DNA from: Apostichopus japonicus
Lineage: Eukaryota > Echinodermata > Holothuroidea > Aspidochirotida > Stichopodidae
DNA length: 64,000 nucleotides
Reading direction: 5' to 3'
NCBI RefSeq assembly: GCF_037975245.1
Contig: NC_092575.1
Span: 13,128,501-13,192,500 of the forward strand
Each line of letters opens with the position of its first letter. The first letter of the stretch is position 1. The position numbers and the translations under genes are program-made. Under the pieces are notes generated by a model. It had not been told where the DNA came from. It made no database searches and saw only the letters and a program-made list of their open reading frames with translations. Below are positions 55,944 through 64,000 of this stretch, piece after piece.

Positions 55944-58900
55944 TACACCTATTGTTTCTTGCACATAACAATTAAAAAACCCATGGGAGATATTAAATGT
56001 TGCCAGGTGAGAAATTGGAAACTATACTTGTTGAATATAAACATTAGTGTTGTTGAGAGCAAGATGCTTAAAACTAAATAAACATATTAAATTAAGCTTC
56101 TCTACTTATGAAATCATCATTGTAAATAAAAGCAAGTTCCAGGGATGATAAATTGCTAGAAATTTCATGACTCAATTCTCAAATTTTCAATACTGCCTTT
56201 TGAAGCATATAAATTCAATGGGATGAATGCTATAACATATCATGTTTGCTTACATATAATGTTCTATTACTATAATGACTGAAGGAGAATTATACTTAAA
56301 ACGTCACATCAAATTCAAATTATCTTTCAAAGTCACATAAAAGTCGGTACATTATTCAAACTGTGATATAAGTCTCAGCTAAAGAGAGATGTTCTAAATA
56401 TTTATGTTCTATGGGGCTCACAAAGAAATAGCAGAGGTAAACAACCAAAAACAATGAATAATAAAAATATGTTACCTAACCATTATCTTATAATTAGGTA
56501 AATCACCAACTTACATTAATATTTATCTCAAGAGAGGAAGAGTATAACTTTTTGCTTATAGAAGTTAGTCTTCCTAAAAGAATAATAAGAAATGAATTAA
56601 GATATTCAATCGAATTGAATTATTAGCAATTACGTTCAATAATTTCATGCTGGGGCCAACACAGCGATTTTCTTTCAAAGAAAATACTTTAGCAGGAAAA
56701 CACAAAAATACTTGATTTAACAACTATGTATTGCCATAATATTTCCTGGGCATTAGAGCATTATAATGGGGACAGAAGTGGGTTCACATTGGAAGGAAGG
56801 GGGGGGGGGTATCATGAGGAGGGGACACAAACTTTGAGGAACAGTGTATTTTAATGAGATTTTGATTGAGGAGGCAAGGCACAAAATCACATCCAAACTT
56901 CCAGACAAAATGGATTCGATCTTTGCATTCTCTAGCAAAATTTGGGTGATTAATCCTTTTTATAAATTTTCTAAAAAAAAGGATGCTTTTTAGTAAACAT
57001 TTTTCTTAATTACTTCACAAAACAAATAAAGACCTTTTCATTTTCACAAAACAAATAGGTCACATGCCTCCTGTGGACCCCCACCCCCTCACCCCCCCCT
57101 TCTCCTCTTTTACACCCATATTAAGGATCTATGAACTTTGTCTGTTAAAGTAATTATAAACAAAGTCATTTTACAATAAGTGACACAGTGATATGTTTAC
57201 AAGTTAAGCCAAAAAGCTGATGCAACATTCTGCACACAACTGTAACATGGGCTTTCCTTGGTAAAACCGGGTTTTGCACATTTGAATGTCTCTTTCATAA
57301 TTATAACATAACAAGTGTCCTGATATAAACCCATTCTGATTCCCTGCCTGCCCTGTTCTATATACCCATCCCCATAGTAACACACACTCAGTGATATGAT
57401 AAATATCTACTGTCAGTGTTTCAGATCATTCTTAAATGTGGGTTAGTATAAAAAAGTCTTGATATTAATTTATCCCTTGACTGCCAATTACAGGACAAAA
57501 AACCCTTGAAATGTTAATATTCCCAGCAGACTGAGATAATTTGACAAAACAATGACTATCACTGACCTCCAAAACCACAAAATCAGTGTTTACATCCAAA
57601 CATATCATAGGTAACTGACAAAGTTTTAGTCAATAATTAATTCATGAAGGAGTAATTAACTTAATATATTGAGTAAGAGTGCAATGGGACTAAAAAAGCC
57701 CCCCAAAATCCAATCAATGCCATTATACTAGCCCTAGCTGTAATGTCCCAGGGTAGAGGTCTAATAATCTGGTGGCAGAGACGAGTGGCACACTCGAATG
57801 TTTGGACGTCAATGACAGGAAGTTTACCGTGACCAAAGTAAATGGGCATGCAGAAAACCAAACTGAAAATTAGACAAAGAACTTGAATCTAGTCAGCTGA
57901 GTGGGGGAGAAATAACCATTATTAGTTATTCAAATTCATTATCTCTGTTAACAAGGAAAGACTGCATATAATGAACCTAATCTCTTTTGATTTCTTTGTT
58001 CAAATGGCTTCCCATAGAGTAGGTCAGAGTATATAGAACTACTACACACACTAATTAAATGGAATCAATAAATTCTTGTTTATCGTCCTCACAATTGGAA
58101 TGAGTTAATGGAATATACGGAGGAAAAACAAGATTATCGACAGTTAAAAGTACAGGTTGTAATATTCAAATATTTTATTTGGAACAAATGCTGCCAAAAA
58201 ATATGTTTGAACGTTTCCAAAATGTCTACAAGCTGCAAATACCCACTAAAGTTAATATTTTCAGTCACAAAGTGATTCAATAAAGGTTCTTGCCTTTCTT
58301 TCTTCATCATCGACATCATTATGTTTATTTTTCTGCTTCTCTTCTTATTGCCCTCTATGAAATAAATTAGTATGACTTTTAAGGTTTTTATATAATTTTT
58401 TTAATATTTTTTTCTTTTGTACATTGGGTTTATCTTTTCTAGAGTGTCAGGTGAAGGTTAAAAGTGAAATTTTAATAAAAACACTATAAATTATTCATTT
58501 TGGGGCACTTTTATCCAAACTGAACTTCATAATTGCTTTAACTGACATTATAATGGTGATAGAGCTCACAATTGACATAATAGATAGATAGATATGATAA
58601 CAAGTTTTTGTACTTTTAACAAATTTCGGCAATGTCTACTATAAAGGGAACTGATAGCTTTTTTCCATCAATTCTATTTTTCCTCAAAAATCCTGGAGTT
58701 TTGTGTCATGGCTGCAAAGCAATTCCATTCAATACAGATCAAGACCAAGTTTGTTTGCTGAGTGGAATATTTTGGCAATTAAAAATTTAAATGTTAACTA
58801 TAAGCAATAACTGACCCCCCCACCCCTCTCAAACCCCCTGCCCCACTCACTCTCGGTCACATATAGTAATCCTGTGCCTTTCAGAAGCCCTGCGGTTACA

Positions 58901-61900
58901 ATAGGGCAGCAAGAACAACACCTAAGTAGGCCTATATATATATATATTTACATGAATTAGAACAATATTACATGTATTATCATATAAGCTTAGGGCTACA
59001 GCCTATAAATATATTAATGACAACTTAAAAGCAGCAGTTTGATAAATTTTCTGACAATATTTGATACATATCAAACGCCATCAAAAATGAAGTTCACTAG
59101 CTTCACTTGTCAAGTTTCATTTCAAGTGATGAAGTAACAAAAAAAGTCTTTATAAATTTTCCAGAATGTATTGTACATGTTATAAATACTTCCATAAAAA
59201 AATTTGTCTTAGAAGCAATGAAATGTTGAGATCCAAAAAAAGGTGACAAACATCGGGAGAGGATGTCTTTGTTTGATCAATTATACATCTACGAGATGAT
59301 CGTTAGCAATACTAATTGCTTCTGTAGGTTTGGTAAAATTGCCAACCAGAACTAAAAACACTAATTATAAGGGAATTGCCTCGGGGACTAATTTAGTGTA
59401 TGCATTCAAATCTTGTGCAGCAGTTTTGCAGTCTCTGAATTTTGTCTATCATAACATACTTTACTACAGTTCCTGCATAAAAAACTGCTATATATTTTTG
59501 TACAGCATATTGCCCATATAAGTTTATAACATTTAGCGATGCGAAACAGGATAACTTATCCCCGGGCTGAACCTAAGTGTGGCAAATTTTATATTGAAAA
59601 TCAACAGAATCCACTAGGACTTAGCATCACATGATCTCAGACACATTTGAAAATAGCTGTTGTTTAGGAAACATTGCATATATCTCTTTCCTTCCTTCCT
59701 CTCCTCTCCCCCCCCCCTTCCTCAATACCACATCCAGTTGTTATATTTACATCAATGGCCTAAGAGCATTTTTCTTGTAAATAATGCTTGGCAGTATGTG
59801 GAATTTTCCGCTGTCAATGCAAAACATAACTTCCACTGAAGCCTGACAATATGTCTCAGTCTGTCATTGGCCGATCCATTTGACGGTACATATTTTTGGA
59901 AACCTGGAAAGCCACATAGCAACAACGAAAGTTGTTTATTAAAATACGATATTTCAAGCAGCAATTGTTTTCAAACATACTACGATATGTATATATCGCC
60001 AAATTGTACAAATGAGAATATTCTGTTTTCTACCTCATTAACCGAGTAAATGAGCCGATGAGCAAAGTCGTTAAAGTTCAAATCAACATGTCTTATCCTT
60101 AATGCAGTCTGTATTAAATGTGTACACCATCTGAATCATATGGTATAATAAAAGAATATAAGGTTTTGTATAGCTGTCATACAGATATGTATGGAAATGG
60201 CATAACATATTATGGACTGCGGAAAAGAAAGGATTCCATGTTGGGATGTTGAAGGGTGGGGCGGGATGGGGGGAGTTAGGCTGGGGGGAAGGGAGTTAGG
60301 CTGATGAAGAGGGGCCGGAGGCTGCGATGATGAAGAGTGAGGATTTGGCTCAATGAAAGGTGGGAGGAGGGTTGGTGGCAGTTGGACAAGAAAGTGAATA
60401 CCAGAATCATAGCTACCAACATTTGTTTTTACTTTACTCATTACATTATGCCTTAACATTTTATTATTCAGTATGTAACAATGACGTGGTCAAATACTAC
60501 TTTCCATGCATGTTCCCACCCAACCTTTAGCCCATCATCTCCCCCTACTCCCCCCATCCTACTCCCCTCCCCCTCCTCCTCCCCCCTCCCGATACTCCCT
60601 GCTATGTAATGCAGTGAGTGGTGTGTACGTGAGAGAATATATCAAGTGTCCAAGCAAAATAAACATCCAGTGTACCGAAGGCAGAGCTGATTTCATGCTA
60701 AGGTTGAAGACAGTGGGTACCAGATCCAGCCTCTCCCTCTCTCCTTCAACCCCTTCCCCTCTCCAGATGGGGGAAATCCCCCTGAGAATTATTTCCACAA
60801 ATTTTTACTTTGCCCTATGTCCCACATGTTTACCCTTTTACAGTTGTCACAATAGCTTTCAGTAGTGGCGTCATCATTAATAACAGGCTTTGTTTCAGGT
60901 TTCTATTTGCGAAGGGTAAATATTTGTTGAGTTTAATCAAGTGGCAGCTGTAGGTAAGTGTTCTTGTTCACATATGCCCTGCCGTACAATAATAAAAAAA
61001 AACAACGTCCCAGAGGAGAGACAATACCTCATTATGACACCCTGGCTTTGTCTTTACATCTGATCAAACACAAAATAATTAAGACACACTGGAATGACAT
61101 CACGTCCCAACTTGTGCACGTACGTAGCGAGTCAAATAACAGGCCGCAGTATAATATTGCTATGACAAGAAGCTATGACGAGAAATAATTACATTACGTT
61201 ACGATCTCTGTCACAGCGGCCAATGTTGATAATAATAGTGATCCACAAACTTAGCTAGAGGAAAACTTAATTTGCTGTTTAATATATTTGCAGACGATTT
61301 TGAGAGAAAATGAAAAATGAGGTGGTGGCAGAGAGAGTTTTAATCATTACATTAATTTGGTGTCTTCTCGTTTAAAGGTCTTCTCGTCTTCGAAGTCTTT
61401 CAAAATAAACTACCTTTTTGTTTAGTGTCTGTTTCTGTTAAACCTAATTTTCTGTTGATTTAGAATTGAGTATTTATACTGTAGTGGTCTGGGTTTTGTG
61501 TCCACTTCATACTAGACATTGGCGAATATGTTGGCTAGACCTTAAACATTTTCAAATACACATTTGCTTGGGCACGATTACCATATCCATGGAATTATTT
61601 ATTACAGTACGATCGCATCACAAAATGCACTACAAAAATGGTCAAATTGCTATCACAAGTCCAAATATATGTTTTACAGTTTTCTTCAGAGTAACTATAT
61701 AGTATTCAATGAGAGAAAGAATTCAAGACTTCAAAATGCTACACAAAATTTTGAGCACTTAGATTATACCCTGATAATTGTACGGCCATCGCCAATGGTA
61801 TGGATTACACATGGAACAGTTTAATACAAAACCACATTTCAATTACCAAATTTATTTCTGAAAGAACTTATGGTTTATAATATATTGCTTTCACATTCAA

Positions 61901-62940
61901 AATAATACATATACATGTGCATTAATATGACAAAACTTAGAAATAAAGACATAAATCAATTCACCATGTATCTCTTCAAACATTCATGCCACTTTCATTG
62001 TTTACAAATGTATAGCACAGCCAGATGTGATTGTTAAGCTCCTTGAGTACATGTGAGAGAAACCTGATATGCCTAAACTCAAACCTTTCCTATTACTCCA
62101 TCCCTGCCCCAACTCATCGGTAATTTCTCGTTTCTTCCTCCCATTTCTCTGAGGCTCTGAGCGACTCACCCTGACACATGCTTACCATAAATATAGACAT
62201 TCATGTACTAGTATTTACTACACAGACTCTGTATACCAATGCGGAATATTACTTTCATCATCCAAAAGGTTGGTTTTGAAGTAAGATGGAAGGTTTAACA
62301 ACCAACCACATTTGGAATACTTATGTTCGCCAAACGCCCGAACCGCGACCCATTTAATGAGAGCAAATTAATCACTCTCGGTTTTAGATTGGGCAGGAAA
62401 GTAAAATGTTGCAAACCAAAAAAAAAAAAACAAAAAAAAAAAAAAGTGGCATTGGCTAAGGAGTCTTCTAGTTAAAAATTGACTCATTTGTTGTTCAGTA
62501 TACTGAAGCAATTAATACCCCTTAAACTAAAGTCTGTTTGACAGTTGGGAGTACCACTGCAAGGGGCAAAAACTAATTCCTTTGTCTGGGGGTGATTTTG
62601 CATTGATTAAATGGAATGAGATACATAGTATCATGTTATTGAGGCCACCAGGACCACAGGCAGATTATGAGTAGAAAAATAGTTTAACATGAAAACGTTG
62701 AAAACATTTGCTAGGCACTGGAGTTTCATTTGGATCTGATGGAAGGGATGTAAGGGGAAAGAGAGGCAGGGCGGGCGGGAGTGGAATGGAATGGAAGAGG
62801 GGTGGAGGGGGCAGGATGAGTGCAAGAAGGGAATAAATTATCATGAAATGTTGAAAACAATATACAGGAGTTCACTTGGATGGATGATGGTGGGCAAGGT
62901 GGGACTGGGTCTAAGCTAAAATGCATGCAGGGGAGATGTA
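55944..62940. other. Gene-poor region with short low-complexity tracts
   Basis: No exon could be supported on either strand. Candidates examined at 57661-57861 (-), 59752-59964 (-) and 60590-60730 (+) have no recognisable domain. A GATA run (58580-58594), C-rich runs (57076-57100, 59708-59717, 60540-60600) and poly-A (62419-62446) are present. The N-terminal exons of the TMCO6-like gene might lie here. Confidence 0.4.
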
Positions 62941-63297
62941 TGGCAAACACCGCATAATATATCCTTGTATTAATACGAATATATCTGCATGTATTAATTT
63001 GAATATATACGCGTATTAAATCAGACAATAAATGGCATGTCTCAAGCTTTCACAGGCCAAACGTACTTGATCTAGACAACAGCATGATTTAATACATGTT
63101 ATTATACAAATTAATACGTGTATATGTCCGAATTAATCATCATATGTATTCGAATAATATGTGTTTATATTCAAATTAATACGCGGATAAAGTTAAGCTT
63201 TATGATTGGGAAATAATATATATGCGTGTATATTCAAATTAATACGCGTATATATTATGCAGAGTTTGTCCCGCATGGCTTGCCATGGAGGTGCAGT
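62941..63297. mobile_element. Palindromic AT-rich element with 10-bp target duplication
   Basis: GGGAGATGTA lies at 62931-62940 and again at 63298-63307. Inside, tggcaa starts the left end and ttgcca lies near the right end; gcataatata on the left pairs with tatattatgc on the right. Many attaatacgcgtata and attcaaattaatacg motifs recur in both orientations. The element splits a purine-rich diverged repeat. No coding capacity. Confidence 0.6.
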
Positions 63298-63307
63298 GGG
63301 AGATGTA

Positions 63308-64000
63308 GAAGAAGAAAATATAAGTTATATCATAGAATGTTGAGAACATAGGTATACACAGGAATTCACTAGGTTAGGTGGTGGAAGGGAAGAGGAGAGT
63401 GGGGCTGGTGATGGGGTGAGGGAGTGGTGCAGCGAGAGGGAGGGAGATAAAAACTGACAATGTTTAGATAAAACATTTATGTACCAACAACAATTGCGAA
63501 TCATGCAGGGATATGTAAATCATGATGTATTCCTCTTCTGTGTAACACTGACACCAAACTGACATTTTATGGTTGTTAATTATATGCTATTTTATCATTG
63601 CATGAAGCTCTGAGTAAGTTACATGTACAATATAGCTTCCAATAGAATAAGGGCAGCTACGATGTAGTGATAGGCCTCTGTCTATATCGCTGGAAACAGT
63701 TCCCATTTCCTGTCTTGTAAATTAAAGTCATAATGTGTATCAATTAGTCCTACTTTGTTTACCCAGCCCGGGTGCGTTTGAAATCATCACTGGTCGAAAG
63801 GTTGGTAATGACAACAACATAAACCGAGCAGTTTGAAGGATTAAGATGACCGAGGGAGAAATATCAGTCGATTGATGGGGCACATGTCTTTTCAGACAGA
63901 AAGGGGTAGACTAACTACATACATATTTAAGACATCACAATCAGGCTCATGATAAAGAGACTGATTGACCAAGTTAAGAATGAGAAATGACTCTTCCTTA
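63308..64000. other. Right end of window, nothing recognised
   Basis: A purine-rich tract (63360-63450) resembles the segments at about 62690-62780 and 62845-62915, with aatgttgaaaac and ggagttcacttgga motifs, so it is probably a diverged tandem family. No gene is seen. Confidence 0.4.

Noticed and set aside
57661-57861. Minus-strand frame with a weak armadillo-like look (FECATRLCHQII)
   Set aside because: A plausible acceptor exists, but there is no good in-phase donor and no convincing match to the missing TMCO6 N-terminus.

Overview
This is eukaryotic nuclear DNA, AT-rich, with introns bounded by GT-AG (one GC-AG) and dense small repeats. Two recognisable bilaterian genes, an intronless LRR receptor-like gene, a tRNA-derived SINE family, a Penelope-like retroelement, CR1/L2-type LINE tails and many TIR elements with G/C-homopolymer ends suggest a marine invertebrate. 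An echinoderm such as a sea cucumber would fit, but the species cannot be fixed from sequence alone.

Layout. 1-1826: no gene seen. 1827-6468: left copy of a segmental duplication; its right end carries the first ten codons of RNF10 followed at once by a stop. 7253-7600: 111-bp tandem repeats. 7826-9475: single-exon gene for a type I membrane LRR protein with an ITIM-like tyrosine motif. 10950-11590: LINE 3' end. 11745-11989: 62-bp tandem repeats. 13666-13982: short TIR element. 15007-20402: right copy of the duplication, enlarged by a SINE with a long ATGT tail and by a TIR element (16336-18577) that holds a broken Penelope-like RT. The matching site in the left copy is empty.

20372-37068 (+): complete 20-exon RNF10 orthologue, 818 codons reconstructed with every exon phase consistent, C3HC4 RING split over exons 4 and 5. 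49096-38456 (-): the C-terminal 271 codons in seven exons of an armadillo-type protein that best matches TMCO6; it is convergent with RNF10. Its N-terminal exons were not found.

50.4-64 kb: mostly gene-poor. It holds a possible LINE ORF1-like fragment, an 88-bp tandem array, a long TA microsatellite, a LINE 3' end, a duplicated 155-bp block and a palindromic element with a 10-bp target duplication.

The most unusual pattern is that three introns in the two convergent genes begin with tandem repeats that include their own exon end and 5' splice site: about 41 units of 24 bp in RNF10 intron 6, four units of 137-160 bp in RNF10 intron 19, and an array of GTATGAGG-type units in a TMCO6-like intron. 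A fourth minisatellite contains the TMCO6-like stop codon.
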